DNA of 64,000 bases from Haloarcula sp. CBA1129 (GCF_008729015.1 NZ_RKSM01000001.1:2418001-2482000); one strand, 5' to 3'. Shown: positions 36,824 to 47,241, numbered from the stretch's first letter. Notes: generated by a model not told the origin, from the letters alone. Numbers and translations: made by a program.

Positions 36824-37501
36824 GTGACCATCGCCGTCATCCAGTTCGGCGGCTCGAACTGCGACCGCGACTCGGTGCAGGCCCTGTCGTCGCTCGATTT
36901 CGACGCCGAACTCGTCTGGCACGAGGACGGCCTCCCCGAGGATGTCGACGGGGTCGTTCTCCCCGGCGGCTTCTCCTACGGCGATTACCTCCGTGCCGGC
37001 GCGATGGCCGCCCGCTCGCCCATCATGGCCGAAATCCGCGAGGCCGCGAGCGAGGGCACGCCGGTGCTTGGCATCTGTAACGGCGCACAGATCGGCTGCG
37101 AGTCGTCGCTGACCCCCGGCGCGTTCACGACCAACGAGAGCGCCCGGTTCCAGTGCGAACACGTTCACCTGCGCGTCGAGAACGCCGACACGCCTTGGAC
37201 CAGCCAGTACGAAGAAGGCGAAGTCGTCGAACTGCCCATCGCCCACGGCGAGGGTCGCTACGAGATATCCGACGACCGCCTAGACGAACTCGAAGCCGAG
37301 GACCGAATCCTGTTCAAGTACTGTGACGAGGACGGCGAGATCACGCCGGAGGCGAACCCGAACGGCTCGAAACACAGCGTGGCCGGCGTTACCGGCGAGG
37401 ACGACCACATCGCCGTCATGATGCCCCATCCCGAGCGGGCGACGCTTTCTGATCTGGGCCGGACCGACGGGCAGGGCGTGCTCAAGGGCTTCGCAGAATA
37501 A
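36824..37501 (+). CDS. purQ: FGAM synthase glutaminase subunit PurQ
   Basis: A class I glutamine amidotransferase of 225 residues that feeds ammonia to PurL. Nucleophile Cys85 is in GICNGAQIG, and the His/Glu pair of the triad is in MMPHPERA near the C-terminus. GTG 36824 (MTIAVIQFGG) matches the family start exactly; an in-frame GTG at 36815 would add only three residues. Confidence 0.93.
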   Translation: MTIAVIQFGGSNCDRDSVQALSSLDFDAELVWHEDGLPEDVDGVVLPGGFSYGDYLRAGAMAARSPIMAEIREAASEGTPVLGICNGAQIGCESSLTPGAFTTNESARFQCEHVHLRVENADTPWTSQYEEGEVVELPIAHGEGRYEISDDRLDELEAEDRILFKYCDEDGEITPEANPNGSKHSVAGVTGEDDHIAVMMPHPERATLSDLGRTDGQGVLKGFAE

Positions 37502-37694
37502 CACCGGCAGTTTTGGTTCATTGCGGTGGTTTCACTGGAGAATGGAACTGGACGCGTAGCCGCACCGCTATGGAATTTGTTTCAAAGGGGAAGGGACCAG
37601 CGGAGCGTGTGACATAGTCCGGCGGTCCCTAATACGACTTTGTGGGTCAGGCCGTATAAGCGCACGCCTACCGGAGTGTAAGTGAAATACGCAG

Positions 37695-38510
37695 TTATGG
37701 GTCGGCTGTCGGCGACTGTGGCGCACGCGACCCGCCCCGGTCACCGACGAGCAGTTCGCCGTCGAGGAACCGTGCGGTCCGGGCGTCGGTGGGGTTCTCG
37801 AACAGCTGTTCGGGCGGGCCGGTCTCGACCAGTTCGCCGTCGTGGAGGAAGGCTATGCGGTCTGAGATTCGCTTCGCCTGGTGCATGTCGTGGGTGGCGA
37901 CGACGACGCCGACGCCGCGGTCCCGCGCTCGCTCGATTGCGTTTTCGAGCAGTGCCGTGTTGTGCGGGTCGAGGTTCGATGTTGGCTCGTCTAGGAGCAT
38001 GACCGCCGGGTCGACGGCGAGTGCCCGCGCGAACGCGACCCGTTGGGCCTCGCCGCCGGACAGCGAGAGCGCGTTCTGGTCGACCGCATCCGCGAGCCCG
38101 ACCGTTTCGAGCGCGGACAGAACGGTGTCGGCAGGCCGTGACGAGCCGAAAAGTTCGCGAAGCCCCCGGTGGAGTCGGGCCTGCCAAGGCTCCCTGACCC
38201 GCAGGCCGTAGGAGACGTTCCGATGGACGGGCGCGTTGAACAGGCTCGGTTCCTGAAACACCATACTCACCTGCCGGCGGACGCCCAGCCGCTCGTCGTC
38301 GGCCATCGCCCAGATGTCGCGGCCGTCCCACGCCACCGTTCCGGCGTCGGGTCGGCGGAAGGTCGCAAGCAGGCGCAGCAGCGTCGTCTTGCCGGTGCCG
38401 GATGGGCCGACGACGGTGACGACTTCCCCCGGCTCGACCGCAAGCGAGACAGTCCGGAGGACAGTTGCGTCGCCGAATCCAGCGTTTACCTCGGTCACGG
38501 AGAGCGTCAT
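37695..38510 (-). CDS. tupC: Tungstate-type ABC transporter ATPase
   Basis: The 271-residue ATPase has Walker A GPSGTGKT (35-42), signature LSGGEAQR and Walker [13 protein letters not shown]. It is shorter than ModC because it has no TOBE domain; those occur instead in the regulator at 40380. Its ATG (38510) overlaps the permease stop by 4 nt, and the operon order is tupA-tupB-tupC on the minus strand. The TupA homologue decides the substrate call. Confidence 0.88.
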   Translation of the reverse strand: MTLSVTEVNAGFGDATVLRTVSLAVEPGEVVTVVGPSGTGKTTLLRLLATFRRPDAGTVAWDGRDIWAMADDERLGVRRQVSMVFQEPSLFNAPVHRNVSYGLRVREPWQARLHRGLRELFGSSRPADTVLSALETVGLADAVDQNALSLSGGEAQRVAFARALAVDPAVMLLDEPTSNLDPHNTALLENAIERARDRGVGVVVATHDMHQAKRISDRIAFLHDGELVETGPPEQLFENPTDARTARFLDGELLVGDRGGSRAPQSPTADP

Positions 38511-39211
38511 ACCGAGCGCTCACCCCGGCCCTGGTTCCGGAGCCACGACCCGAGTCCGTTGACGATGAGAACGAGCGCGAGGAGTATTACGCCGAGAACC
38601 AGACCGACCTCGTAGCGGCCCTGTCGTGCCTCGACGGTTATCGCGGTCGTCAGCGTCCGGGTGTAGGACTGGCCGTCGCTGTAGACGATGTTGCCGCCGA
38701 CGATGAGTATTGACCCGACCTCGCTAATGGCCCGGCCGAACCCGGCGAGAATCGCGGTGATAATGCCGAAGCGAGCCTCCTTGATGACCGCCAGCCCTAC
38801 GTCGACCTTGGTGCCGCCCATCGCATAGGCCGCGTCGCGGACCGACTGGTCGACGCCTTCGACCGCCGAGAGGCTGACACTCAACAGGACCGGCGTCGCG
38901 AGAACGAACTGGGAGAGTATCATCGCCCGCGGGGTAAACGCGAGGTCAAGGCTCCCCAGCGGCCCGCTGTTGGACAGGAGAATCAGGACGAGTAGCCCGA
39001 CGACGACACTCGGAAACCCCATGCCGGTGTTGACGACGGCCGTGACCAGCCGCTTCCCGCGGAAATCGGTGAAGCCGATACCCAGCGCGACGGGCAGGCT
39101 GAACAGCGTGCTCAGTCCGACGGCGGTGAGGCTGACGTACAGCGAGACGACGACGATGCTCACGACGTACGTCCAGCCGCCGTCCGGGAGCTGTGCTTGC
39201 AGTGGAATCAT
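38507..39211 (-). CDS. tupB: Tungstate-type ABC transporter permease
   Basis: The 234-residue permease has about five or six membrane segments and the coupling region [23 protein letters not shown], followed by [18 protein letters not shown], as in TupB/ModB-like anion transporters. It passes tungstate, or possibly molybdate, through the membrane. It lies 5 nt after the binding-protein gene and overlaps the ATPase gene. Confidence 0.9.
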   Translation of the reverse strand: MIPLQAQLPDGGWTYVVSIVVVSLYVSLTAVGLSTLFSLPVALGIGFTDFRGKRLVTAVVNTGMGFPSVVVGLLVLILLSNSGPLGSLDLAFTPRAMILSQFVLATPVLLSVSLSAVEGVDQSVRDAAYAMGGTKVDVGLAVIKEARFGIITAILAGFGRAISEVGSILIVGGNIVYSDGQSYTRTLTTAITVEARQGRYEVGLVLGVILLALVLIVNGLGSWLRNQGRGERSV

Positions 39212-39216
39212 CGGTG

Positions 39217-40266
39217 TCAGTAGTCCGCCGGTACTCGCTTGTCGACCCAGTACAGGAACTCCCTGTCACGTGGTGAGAGGCTGCTGGCTTGCTGTGCCGT
39301 GTACCCCTGCGGGACGTACTGTCCGAAGTTCGGCTCCTCGGCGATGGCGTTCGGGAAGAACAGCTGCGAGCCATTGGCGGTGTAGTCGGTGATCATCGAC
39401 TGCCCGGTCGGACTCGTCAGGAAGCCGATGTAGGCCATCGCCGCCTCGTAGTTCACGTCGTCGTATTTCGCGGGGTTGACCGCCATCACGCCGTAGGGGT
39501 TCTTGAGGATGACCGGGCCGCCTTGCAACGGCCCCTGAACGTGAATCACGAGCTCGATCTCGTTTTGCATCGAGAGATATGTCCCACGGTCGGCGAGCGT
39601 GTACGCGCCGGTCTGACTCGCCTGCACGAGCGTATCGCCCATCCCTTTGCCGACGGCGCGGTACCACTCGCCGCTGGGGTCCGTGCCGGCCTCGTCCCAG
39701 ATGAGCAGTTCCTTCTTGTTCGTCCCGGAGTCGTCGCCTCGCGAGACGAACGTCGACCCGCTTTCGGCGATGGTCGTGAAGACGTCGGTGGCGCTGTCCA
39801 TCCCGTTGATGCCCGCCGGATCGCCGTCCGGCCCGACGATGACGAAGTCGTTGAACATCACATCCCGGCGGTTGACGCCGAACCCGTCCTGCATGAACTT
39901 GTCCTCGGCGTTGCGCGCGTGAACGAGGATCACGTCGGCGTCGCCGTCCCGTGCTGTCCGGAGACTCGCGCCGGTCCCCTTCGGGATGGTCTTCATCGTT
40001 ACGCCGTAGTTCTCCTCGAACACGGGATGAAGCGCGTCGAGAAGGCCCGTGTCGTAGGTGCTTGTCGTCGTGGCAAGCACTAGTTCGCCGTCGCCGATCT
40101 GGCCCGAACCGGCCTGTGCCCCACCGGACTGTCCGTCCGCCTCGCCACCGCTCTGTGTCGCCGTTGAGCCACTGGGATCGCTCTCGCCAGCACAGCCAGC
40201 GAGTCCAACCACTGAGGCAGCGCCCAGTGATGCGAGGAACCGTCGTCGTTGCATCGACATGGACAT
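39217..40266 (-). CDS. tupA: Tungstate-binding lipoprotein (TupA type)
   Basis: The 349-residue protein starts with a Tat signal (RRRFL, residues 7-11) and lipobox LAGC (Cys25), then a Gly/Ser/Asp linker. At 66-80 it has [15 protein letters not shown], the hallmark of TupA, which binds tungstate with high affinity. [11 protein letters not shown] and [14 protein letters not shown] continue the fold. It probably feeds tungsten-dependent oxidoreductases. A pterin-cofactor pathway is not visible in this window, so that link is inference. Confidence 0.9.
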   Translation of the reverse strand: MSMSMQRRRFLASLGAASVVGLAGCAGESDPSGSTATQSGGEADGQSGGAQAGSGQIGDGELVLATTTSTYDTGLLDALHPVFEENYGVTMKTIPKGTGASLRTARDGDADVILVHARNAEDKFMQDGFGVNRRDVMFNDFVIVGPDGDPAGINGMDSATDVFTTIAESGSTFVSRGDDSGTNKKELLIWDEAGTDPSGEWYRAVGKGMGDTLVQASQTGAYTLADRGTYLSMQNEIELVIHVQGPLQGGPVILKNPYGVMAVNPAKYDDVNYEAAMAYIGFLTSPTGQSMITDYTANGSQLFFPNAIAEEPNFGQYVPQGYTAQQASSLSPRDREFLYWVDKRVPADY

Positions 40267-40379
40267 AACGACGGTAGCCGGGTTCTTAATTGTTGATGGT
40301 GATGTCTGTCACACTGGCGTGGGATGGGTGGCAGTCCACGCGCGGCAACGCCTTTGTGAGGGCACGGTCATGTGGCAGT

Positions 40380-41108
40380 ATGGACGCGACCGCAGACGTC
40401 GAAGTGCAACTGGGGCAGGGCGACGTGGCGCTGACCGCCCGCGACCGGACGCTCCTGCAAGCGGTCGCCGCCCACGGGTCGCTGAACAGCGCCGCCGATG
40501 CGCTCGGGCGGTCCTACGCCCACGCCCAGCGCCGAATCGTCGAACTGGAGGACGCCTTCGGCCCGCTGGTCGACCGCAGTCGCGGCGGCAGCGGTGGCGG
40601 CGGCAGCGAACTCACTGACACTGCTGAGCAGTTGCTGGCCCGCTTTCAGCGGCTGCAAGCCGAGTTCGACGGCGTCGCCACGGCAGCGGAGACAGTCCTC
40701 CGAGGGACTGTTGTTGACCGCGACGGGGAACTGGCGACCGTCGAGACGTCGCCGGGGACAGTCCGGGCCATCGTCGACACCAAGGCGAGCCCCGGCGACG
40801 CGGTGGAGGTCGGCATCCGCGCAGACACGGTGACGCTGAATGCACCACCCGAGGCTCCGGAGCCGACGGGGACGAGCGCACGGAACCGGTTCGCGGGCAC
40901 CGTCGCGAATGTCGATGAAGGGACATCTATCGCGCTCGTCTCACTGGCTGTCGAGCCAGACACGACGCTGTCTGCACTCGTGACCGACACAAGCCTTGAC
41001 AAACTCGATATTACAGTGGGCGCAGACCTCGTCGCGTCGTTCAAGGCGACAGCAACCGTCGGCGTTCTCCCCGCTATCGAGCACCCGGAGCGAGACGAGC
41101 CGTCGTAA
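40380..41108 (+). CDS. ModE-like regulator with TOBE domains
   Basis: This 242-residue protein has an N-terminal winged helix of LysR/ModE type (about 10-95: DRTLLQAVAAHGSLNSAADALGRS, then a Gly-rich wing) and two TOBE-type oxyanion-binding modules (about 103-150 and 160-230). It is divergent from tupABC across 113 nt and most likely represses that operon when oxyanion is plentiful; this is inference from position and domains. ATG 40380 is the first Met before the HTH. Confidence 0.85.
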   Translation: MDATADVEVQLGQGDVALTARDRTLLQAVAAHGSLNSAADALGRSYAHAQRRIVELEDAFGPLVDRSRGGSGGGGSELTDTAEQLLARFQRLQAEFDGVATAAETVLRGTVVDRDGELATVETSPGTVRAIVDTKASPGDAVEVGIRADTVTLNAPPEAPEPTGTSARNRFAGTVANVDEGTSIALVSLAVEPDTTLSALVTDTSLDKLDITVGADLVASFKATATVGVLPAIEHPERDEPS

Positions 41109-41137
41109 ACGATAGAAAACTGTGTCCGTCAGCAGCC

Positions 41138-41299
41138 TCAGATGCCCCAGTTAGACGGCAGCAGGTCAGACTGGCAGGCACTGCAGGCAACCATCCCGTC
41201 GTCGTCGATACACTGTCGCTGTTCACCGCACAGGTCACATTCGGTGACCGTCCCGCGTGTATTGAAACTGCGCCTGTCCTTGTCACCGTTCGGGGTCAT
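41138..41299 (-). CDS. Small zinc-ribbon protein
   Basis: A 53-residue protein with two CxxC pairs: CDLCGEQRQC and CSACQSDLLP. Small two-CPxCG-like zinc finger proteins are numerous in haloarchaea and some regulate biofilm or motility. Its role here is unknown. It is convergent with the ModE-like gene. ATG 41299 was chosen because coding character begins there. Confidence 0.6.
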   Translation of the reverse strand: MTPNGDKDRRSFNTRGTVTECDLCGEQRQCIDDDGMVACSACQSDLLPSNWGI

Positions 41300-41375
41300 A
41301 TCGAACAGTATTATGCGCGAAAGACGGATAAACGTTGGTCGACAGGCCGTCACACGGTTTCTGCGGGTCGCGGAC

Positions 41376-42452
41376 CTATCGAGCGAGCGGGAGTGAGTAG
41401 CTCCGCTCGCGTTCGATGACGGCGTCCCACGTCGCTTCGCACTCGCAACTCACCTGCTCGAACACCGACGGGTCCTGTCGCAGGTCGAAGTCCTTGATGG
41501 CACGCTGAACTTTGTCGTCGCACTCGCCGCAGTTGTGCGGGCCGCGGTCGCTGCCGTGGCCGACCGGGTCCGAAACGACGATGACATCCTCGTCAGCGGT
41601 CGATTCCAGCACGTCGGCGACCGACCAGAGCCACGGCGGGCGGTAGCCGCCGTCGTGGTACAGTTCCTCGACCATCGTGTAGCGCTGGACGTTACAGGGG
41701 TTCATCGAGACGGTGTGACAGCCCTCAACGGCCGCACAGCGTCGCACCGACCGCTTCATATCTTCGACGGCCTCGGCTTCAGAGAGGAAGGGTGGCTTCA
41801 TCAGTAGATACGCCTTGACACCCGCACCGGCCGCCTGTGCCGCCTCGGAGGCGGCCTCGAAGTCGGCGAAGTGGAAGTACTTGTTCACGCAGTCGTGGCG
41901 CACGCGGTCAGTCGCCGTCTCCAGACCGACGGCTACGTCGGTTTCCAGCCCCACATCGACGAAGTCGCCGACCGTCTCCTCGTCGACGAAATCGGGCAGC
42001 GACTCGACGACGATGCGCTCGCGGTCGGCGAAGGTTTCGGCGATAGCCTGACGCGTTTCCGCCGGGACCTCACGCTCGTCGAGGAAGCTCCCGGAGGTGT
42101 AGATCTTGATGAGGCCGCTCTTGTCGTCGCTGTTCTCCGCCTCGTGGTCCAGACAGTGCTGGATCTGGGCCATGAGGTCCTCGTGGGCGACGCTGCCGCC
42201 CTCGACGCTCTCGGCGACGTAGCCACACATCGTACAGCCGCCGGCGCGGGCCCACCGGCAGCCGCCGGTGTTCAGGATGATAGTCAGGCTCTGATACACG
42301 CCGTCTGGCGTGTTGTCCTCGTCGAGCCACACGCGGGTCGGCTCGCGAGGGTCGTAGGTCGAGTCGTTGCGCGACCGGATGTCACGCATCACGGAGTTGT
42401 GGGCGTCCATGCCCTTGCCCTCCTCGTAGACCTCGGGACTGGGCTTGCTCAT
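41376..42452 (-). CDS. Archaeosine synthase beta, radical SAM (RaSEA)
   Basis: The 358-residue Elp3-like radical SAM protein has C65-x7-C73-x2-C76 (CRWARAGGCTMC), then a TIM-barrel with IKIYTSGSFLDERE and VESLPDFVDEETV. RaSEA works with ArcS to turn the lysine adduct of preQ0-tRNA into archaeosine at position 15. A second Cys-rich stretch near the C-terminus (HNCGECDDK, CECEATWD) probably binds another metal. ATG 42452 starts MSKPSPEVYEEGKGMD. It lies downstream of arcS and a VanZ-like gene on the same strand. Confidence 0.9.
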   Translation of the reverse strand: MSKPSPEVYEEGKGMDAHNSVMRDIRSRNDSTYDPREPTRVWLDEDNTPDGVYQSLTIILNTGGCRWARAGGCTMCGYVAESVEGGSVAHEDLMAQIQHCLDHEAENSDDKSGLIKIYTSGSFLDEREVPAETRQAIAETFADRERIVVESLPDFVDEETVGDFVDVGLETDVAVGLETATDRVRHDCVNKYFHFADFEAASEAAQAAGAGVKAYLLMKPPFLSEAEAVEDMKRSVRRCAAVEGCHTVSMNPCNVQRYTMVEELYHDGGYRPPWLWSVADVLESTADEDVIVVSDPVGHGSDRGPHNCGECDDKVQRAIKDFDLRQDPSVFEQVSCECEATWDAVIERERSYSLPLAR

Positions 42453-42490
42453 TGGGGCGAGGTAGCCGATGAGCGCGTAAAGCCGCTTCG

Positions 42491-42898
42491 TTACTGCCGG
42501 GACGGTGGATCGACTCGGTCCGAAAGCGCGCCGAAGCGGTGGGCCACGATCCACACCAGCCCGGCCAGAACTGCCCCGACCGCGTTGGCCACGAAGTCGG
42601 CGCCGCTCACACCGCGTGATGGGACGAGTCCCTGCAGCAGTTCAACCCCGGCCCCGTAGCAGATGGACACTGCTACGAGTGCTACAACCGTGCTCACATC
42701 ACGGGCCTGTCGGCCCCACGCAAGCAGTGCCGCCAGCGTGCCGTAACTCGCCGCATGAACCCACTTATCCAGCGCGAAACCGAGGAACGCGGGGACCTGC
42801 TCGCCTGCCCCTTCGGGAATCGGGAGAAGTGAGGTGACGAGTAGCAGCAGCGAAAACCCGACTGCGGGCAGATAGTGGCGGAATCCCGACCGGTCCAT
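42491..42898 (-). CDS. VanZ-like membrane protein
   Basis: A 135-residue protein with four hydrophobic segments and VanZ-like features (LDKWVHAASYGTLAALLAWG, AGVELLQGLVPSRGVSGADFVANAVGAVLAG). VanZ relatives are of uncertain biochemical role; bacterial VanZ gives low teicoplanin resistance. It sits between arcS and the radical SAM gene on the same strand, 38 nt before the latter, but there is no known functional link to archaeosine. Confidence 0.85.
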   Translation of the reverse strand: MDRSGFRHYLPAVGFSLLLLVTSLLPIPEGAGEQVPAFLGFALDKWVHAASYGTLAALLAWGRQARDVSTVVALVAVSICYGAGVELLQGLVPSRGVSGADFVANAVGAVLAGLVWIVAHRFGALSDRVDPPSRQ

Positions 42899-42978
42899 AC
42901 TGGCAGTTCTTCCGTTCGGCAGATAAGTCGGACGGTCAGATGGCGTACGGTCTACTCCGGTGACCGGCGGAAATGGTC

Positions 42979-44766
42979 CTACTGCTCGTCGACGTGGCGC
43001 ATCTGGACAGCGATGCCCCGTGTCGAGGACTGCATCTCCGGGCCGCTCATCTGGGCGCGGCCGACGCCGAAGGCCGCATCGCCCCGAATCACTACATCGT
43101 CGCCGACCCGGATGTCGTCGCTGGCGTCTGTAATCCCCGGCGCAAGCACCGAGCCGTGGGGCACGAACGGTTCGATTTCGACGGTCTTGGTCGGCACGTC
43201 GCTCTCGACCCAGCGGCGCGCCCCGGCAGTGGTCAGCGAGAGGACGCCGTACTGCTGGGCCAGTGCCGCCAGTTGCTCCCCGTCGGCGTCGTCAGCTCGC
43301 AGTTGCGGATACCGACCCTGCGTCGAGAGGTCGTCGAACAGTTCGTCGCCCGCACCCGCCCCGAACTGGTAGTCCGCGACAGCGCGGATGGTGTTGTGTT
43401 CGCGTTCGCGCTTCGGATACCGGTCCCAGCCCTCCAGTTCGGCGGCGAGGTTGCCCAGCGAGTCCGCCGTCGTCGGGTGGTCGGTGACGGTGTAGGTGAA
43501 CTCCCGGCCCAGCGACTCGGCCACCCGCTCGCAGATGTCGCGGTAACCTTCGCCGGGTACGTGGGCGATAATCTCCGGGTAGTCGGTGCCTTCTAAATAG
43601 CGTTCGAGCACGCGGCTGACGAATTCGATTTCGGTGGCGGTCCAGTTGCCCGTCACCACGGAGTCGTAGTGCTGGGCGGGGTAGGTGAGTTCGAGTTCCT
43701 GTGGGACGACGCCGATAGGCGAGGTCATCGAGACGACGTGGGCGCGCCACTTGATGGCGTCGTGGTACTGCTTGTGGCTCTGGGAGTCGCTGTATGGTTT
43801 CCGCGCCGAGCACGGGACTAACACGAGCGGGCGGTCGTCGAAGCGCGGCACGTAGCGGTCAGTGACACGTTCGGCGAAGCGCTGGATTTCGACGCGACGC
43901 AGCGAGTCGTCGCTGGCCGCTGAGAGGTCGGCCCGCCGGATGAGTGGCGTCCGCTCTTCTAGATAGCTGTACTGCTGGTCCAGTTGCCGGAAGGTTGCGG
44001 TGAGCCAGTTGTCCTGTCGGGCCTGTCCCTCGACGTAGTCTCGAAGGCGGCCGTCACGGATGCGGCGACGGACCCGCCGGAGTTCCGCGGCGAGCGCGTT
44101 GACGTTGTGTTCGACGCAGTCCTCACGGTCGAACGCCTCGCGTGGCTGCTGGCAGGCCGGACAGGCACACGGCAGCTCGTCGAGGTCTTCGAGGAAGTAC
44201 GCCTCATCGGTCGTGAGATATCGGCCCTCGGTCCCACGGATGACGGCGCGGTCGGGGTCCACGAGGTCGACGCCGGCGTAGACGAGCGTCGCGACGTTGC
44301 GCGGCGTGGCAACACCCGGGAGATAGAGCGCGGTGTCAGCGGGAACGGCCTCCCGGACGGTCGTGACAGCATCGACGAACGCCGACGCGTGGCCGACGTA
44401 GCCGGGCGCGCCGGCCAGCACGTAGGCGTCGCTGCCGTGGTCGGTCGCGGTATCGGGCGAGACGACGGCCGCGCTCGGGAAGCCAACGTCGGGATAGTCG
44501 ACCGCGAAGGCCCCCTCGACTTCGTCCGGCGTGCCAGCGGGGAGTCCGCGATGTGGCAGGACGGTGAGTCGCGAGTCGTCGCCCTCAGGGTCGTCCTGTG
44601 GCGTCGGCCAGCGGCTTCCGGCGTCGTCGAGGACGTGCCGGCAGTCGCCTGGTGTCTCTGTGTCCACGTCGTCGACCAGCGCCGGCGTCGGCACGGAGTC
44701 GGCGAGGCGCAACTCACCCACTCGCGCGGCGCTGTCGCGCTCGTGGATCTCGAAGTAGTCGGTCAT
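42979..44766 (-). CDS. arcS: Archaeosine synthase alpha (ArcS)
   Basis: ArcS adds lysine to preQ0 in tRNA, the first half of archaeosine formation. The 595-residue protein has a TGT-like core that keeps the zinc site C200-x-C202-x2-C205...H220, the ArcS-specific PCSARKPYSDSQSH block (318-331), and a C-terminal PUA domain (about 520-590, GDDVVIRGDAAFGVGRAQMSG). It starts at ATG 44766. It is on the same strand as RaSEA, with the VanZ-like gene between. Confidence 0.92.
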   Translation of the reverse strand: MTDYFEIHERDSAARVGELRLADSVPTPALVDDVDTETPGDCRHVLDDAGSRWPTPQDDPEGDDSRLTVLPHRGLPAGTPDEVEGAFAVDYPDVGFPSAAVVSPDTATDHGSDAYVLAGAPGYVGHASAFVDAVTTVREAVPADTALYLPGVATPRNVATLVYAGVDLVDPDRAVIRGTEGRYLTTDEAYFLEDLDELPCACPACQQPREAFDREDCVEHNVNALAAELRRVRRRIRDGRLRDYVEGQARQDNWLTATFRQLDQQYSYLEERTPLIRRADLSAASDDSLRRVEIQRFAERVTDRYVPRFDDRPLVLVPCSARKPYSDSQSHKQYHDAIKWRAHVVSMTSPIGVVPQELELTYPAQHYDSVVTGNWTATEIEFVSRVLERYLEGTDYPEIIAHVPGEGYRDICERVAESLGREFTYTVTDHPTTADSLGNLAAELEGWDRYPKREREHNTIRAVADYQFGAGAGDELFDDLSTQGRYPQLRADDADGEQLAALAQQYGVLSLTTAGARRWVESDVPTKTVEIEPFVPHGSVLAPGITDASDDIRVGDDVVIRGDAAFGVGRAQMSGPEMQSSTRGIAVQMRHVDEQ

Positions 44767-44938
44767 GCAATGGCGTCAGCCACGCGCGACCAACTATCTT
44801 GCCTTTAGCGCCGGCGACGGGTCCACTTCCCTGAGCTGTCGTCCGTGCCAGTCCGACCTGCGTCCGTCTCCCGAAAGTGGGTGCTGTCCACCGATTAACT
44901 ACATCCTAACTAACCCTGTCGAGGGCGATGGACTGTCC

Positions 44939-46261
44939 GTGCAGCGACAGACACGACGAGACGTGTTGCTCGCCCTCTCTGGGACAGCCGTAGCGCTGGG
45001 AGGCTGTTCGACCGACCTCTCTTCAGGGGAGTCGGGCGCGAAAGCCGCGACACATGAGACAGACCCGACACCGACAGCACGGCCATCCGAGTCACCAAAG
45101 GAAAGCGGGGCCGCGATGTTCGTCCACCTCGACACACTGGCCGCGATACAGTCCCGCGTCGAGAACGGCGACAGCCCGTGGACGGAAGCCTACGAAGCTT
45201 TCATCGACGACGTTCGTGACGCGATGGCAGCGGATCCCGAGAGTGTCACGGACAACGGCGACGGCCACGAGTTCAAAACGAAAGGCCCCGAGAACCCCGC
45301 GGCGCGCAAGGACTACGTCGCCGCCATCAGAACCGGGGACCGGATCCGCGACCTCGGCCTCGCGTACCAGTACAGCAGCGATGACCGGTACGCCGAGAAA
45401 GCCGTCGAACTGTTGGATCACTGGTTCCTCAACGCGGAGACTCGGATGGCTCCCGTGAAAACAAACAGCATCGAACAGTTCATTACGCTCCCGAAAATGT
45501 GGTGGGGCGCGGAACTCGTTCGCGGCCACGATGCGTGGAACGACGACAGCGTCGGTACGGAGGCCGACCTGCAGGCGTGGGTCAAGACGTTCCTAGACGA
45601 CGTTGGCCATGGCATTCCGACCGAGATGGGCCAGCAGAACATCTTCAACTGGAAGGAGATGACCCATGCCGCCGGCTCAGTGTATCTCCGGGAGTGGGAC
45701 CGCTTCCGTGATGCCATGCAGCGGAACCGTCAAGACGGCTTCAACCAACTCCGAGAGGACGGCCTGCTGGAAAACGAGATCGTTCGCGCGTCGAGCCTCG
45801 CATACTCGCTGTACGCGGCAAAAGCACTGGTCACCGCCGCGGAACTCAGCCGACTCTACGCCGACAAGCTCGACGGCCCCACACTGTACGAGTACCAGAA
45901 GTTCGACGGTGACAGGGGTGCAATCGAACGTATTCTCGACGCCCACGCGCCATACGTGGCTGACCCAGAAGCCTGGGAAGCGATGGGTGAGGGAGATCCG
46001 GACCGGTTCGTCAACAGTGACGGCTTCCCCGCCAGAAAGCAGGAAGCTGCGTCCTCGTTGTACGAGGTTGCCTATTCGTATTACGAGAAGGACACGTACC
46101 TGAAGACGCTCAAACAGAGCGGACGGCCGGTGAAGAACGTCCCGACGTACGTCTCGGCCCAGCAGGCGGCGATCGACGACCCCGACCGACCGCATCGGGA
46201 CGAGCGCATCCTCGGCTGGACGACGTTCACGCACGGCGAGCGGTTCCGGCTTGACCTGTAG
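44939..46261 (+). CDS. Alginate-lyase-like secreted lipoprotein
   Basis: A GTG at 44939 starts a 440-residue protein with a Tat-type signal (TRRDVLLALSG, residues 5-15) and lipobox LGGC (Cys about 24). A Thr/Pro/Ser linker and a helical domain follow (about 60-420), resembling the alpha/alpha-toroid alginate lyase family (PKMWWGAELVRGHDAW, RIRDLGLAYQYSSDDRYA). The usual NNH-type catalytic motif is seen only as QQNIFNWKEMTHAAG, so activity and substrate are uncertain. It stands on the opposite strand inside the archaeosine gene group. Confidence 0.78.
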   Translation: MQRQTRRDVLLALSGTAVALGGCSTDLSSGESGAKAATHETDPTPTARPSESPKESGAAMFVHLDTLAAIQSRVENGDSPWTEAYEAFIDDVRDAMAADPESVTDNGDGHEFKTKGPENPAARKDYVAAIRTGDRIRDLGLAYQYSSDDRYAEKAVELLDHWFLNAETRMAPVKTNSIEQFITLPKMWWGAELVRGHDAWNDDSVGTEADLQAWVKTFLDDVGHGIPTEMGQQNIFNWKEMTHAAGSVYLREWDRFRDAMQRNRQDGFNQLREDGLLENEIVRASSLAYSLYAAKALVTAAELSRLYADKLDGPTLYEYQKFDGDRGAIERILDAHAPYVADPEAWEAMGEGDPDRFVNSDGFPARKQEAASSLYEVAYSYYEKDTYLKTLKQSGRPVKNVPTYVSAQQAAIDDPDRPHRDERILGWTTFTHGERFRLDL

Positions 46262-46336
46262 CGGGGCAGGCAAGCACCGTCCCTGAATGAGTAGCCACAC
46301 CACCACGTTTTGGGTGCCAGCGATCCCAGAGCCGGT

Positions 46337-47212
46337 ATGGATATTGTCGTGACCGGCGGCCGGGGCAGTTCCGGCCGCTGGATTGTCGACCGGCTCGCCG
46401 AATCTCATGACGTGACAGTACTCGACCGGCAGCTCCCCGACGATAGTGGCCATCCGGCCGTCGAATACCGGGCGCTCGATCTGACAGACGCCGGGAGCGT
46501 GTTCGACTCGCTCACTGCCATCGACCCCGATGCAGTGGTTCACTGGGCGGCGATTCCGGTGGCCGGAAACCACCCCGGGGTAGACCTGTTCCAGAACAAC
46601 ACGCTGGCGGCGCACAACGTCCTCTCGGCGGCCGGCCGCGTCGGCGCTGACGTCGTACAGGGATCTTCTGACGGCGCGTACGGCTTCTTCTTCGCCGAGG
46701 AAACGCCGGTGCCGGACGAACTCCCGATTACGGAACGGCACACGCTCCGGCCGGAGGACGATTACGGGCTCTCGAAGGTCGTCACCGAGGAAATCGGGAA
46801 GACGATTACCCGCCGGGACGGCATCTCAGTGGCGTCGATCCGCCCCTCGTGGATACAGATTCCCGGCGAGTACCCCTGTCGGTCCGAGGACTACGTCAAC
46901 GACCTCGCGGCCGGCGCAGGCAACTATTGGTCGTACGTGGACGTGCGAGACGTGGTCGATCTCGTTGCAGCCGCGCTCGTGGGAGAAATCGACGGCCATG
47001 AGGCGTTCAACTGCGTCGGCCCCGACAACGCGCTGGGCCGGCCGCTGGTCGAACTCATGCGCGAACACTACGGTCGCGTTCCGGACGACTGCACGGTCGA
47101 GGATGACGCCGCGGCGTACTCGACAGCCAAGGCCACAGAGCTGCTGGGCTGGGAGCCGTCCCGGTCTTGGCGTGACGCCGCCGACGAGGACGTGGCCGTG
47201 CCGGCGGTCTGA
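46337..47212 (+). CDS. SDR-family NAD-dependent epimerase/dehydratase
   Basis: The 291-residue enzyme has GGRGSSGRWI (Rossmann motif 7-16) and active-site YGLSK, with DALGRP-like C-terminal substrate region NALGRPLVELM. It may be a sugar-nucleotide epimerase or a uronate dehydrogenase. It lies 75 nt after the alginate-lyase-like gene on the same strand, so a shared role in using uronic-acid sugars is plausible. It is convergent with tgtA. Confidence 0.82.
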   Translation: MDIVVTGGRGSSGRWIVDRLAESHDVTVLDRQLPDDSGHPAVEYRALDLTDAGSVFDSLTAIDPDAVVHWAAIPVAGNHPGVDLFQNNTLAAHNVLSAAGRVGADVVQGSSDGAYGFFFAEETPVPDELPITERHTLRPEDDYGLSKVVTEEIGKTITRRDGISVASIRPSWIQIPGEYPCRSEDYVNDLAAGAGNYWSYVDVRDVVDLVAAALVGEIDGHEAFNCVGPDNALGRPLVELMREHYGRVPDDCTVEDDAAAYSTAKATELLGWEPSRSWRDAADEDVAVPAV

Positions 47213-47241
47213 CTGGCGGTGGCCGAGACGACTGAGTGCCG

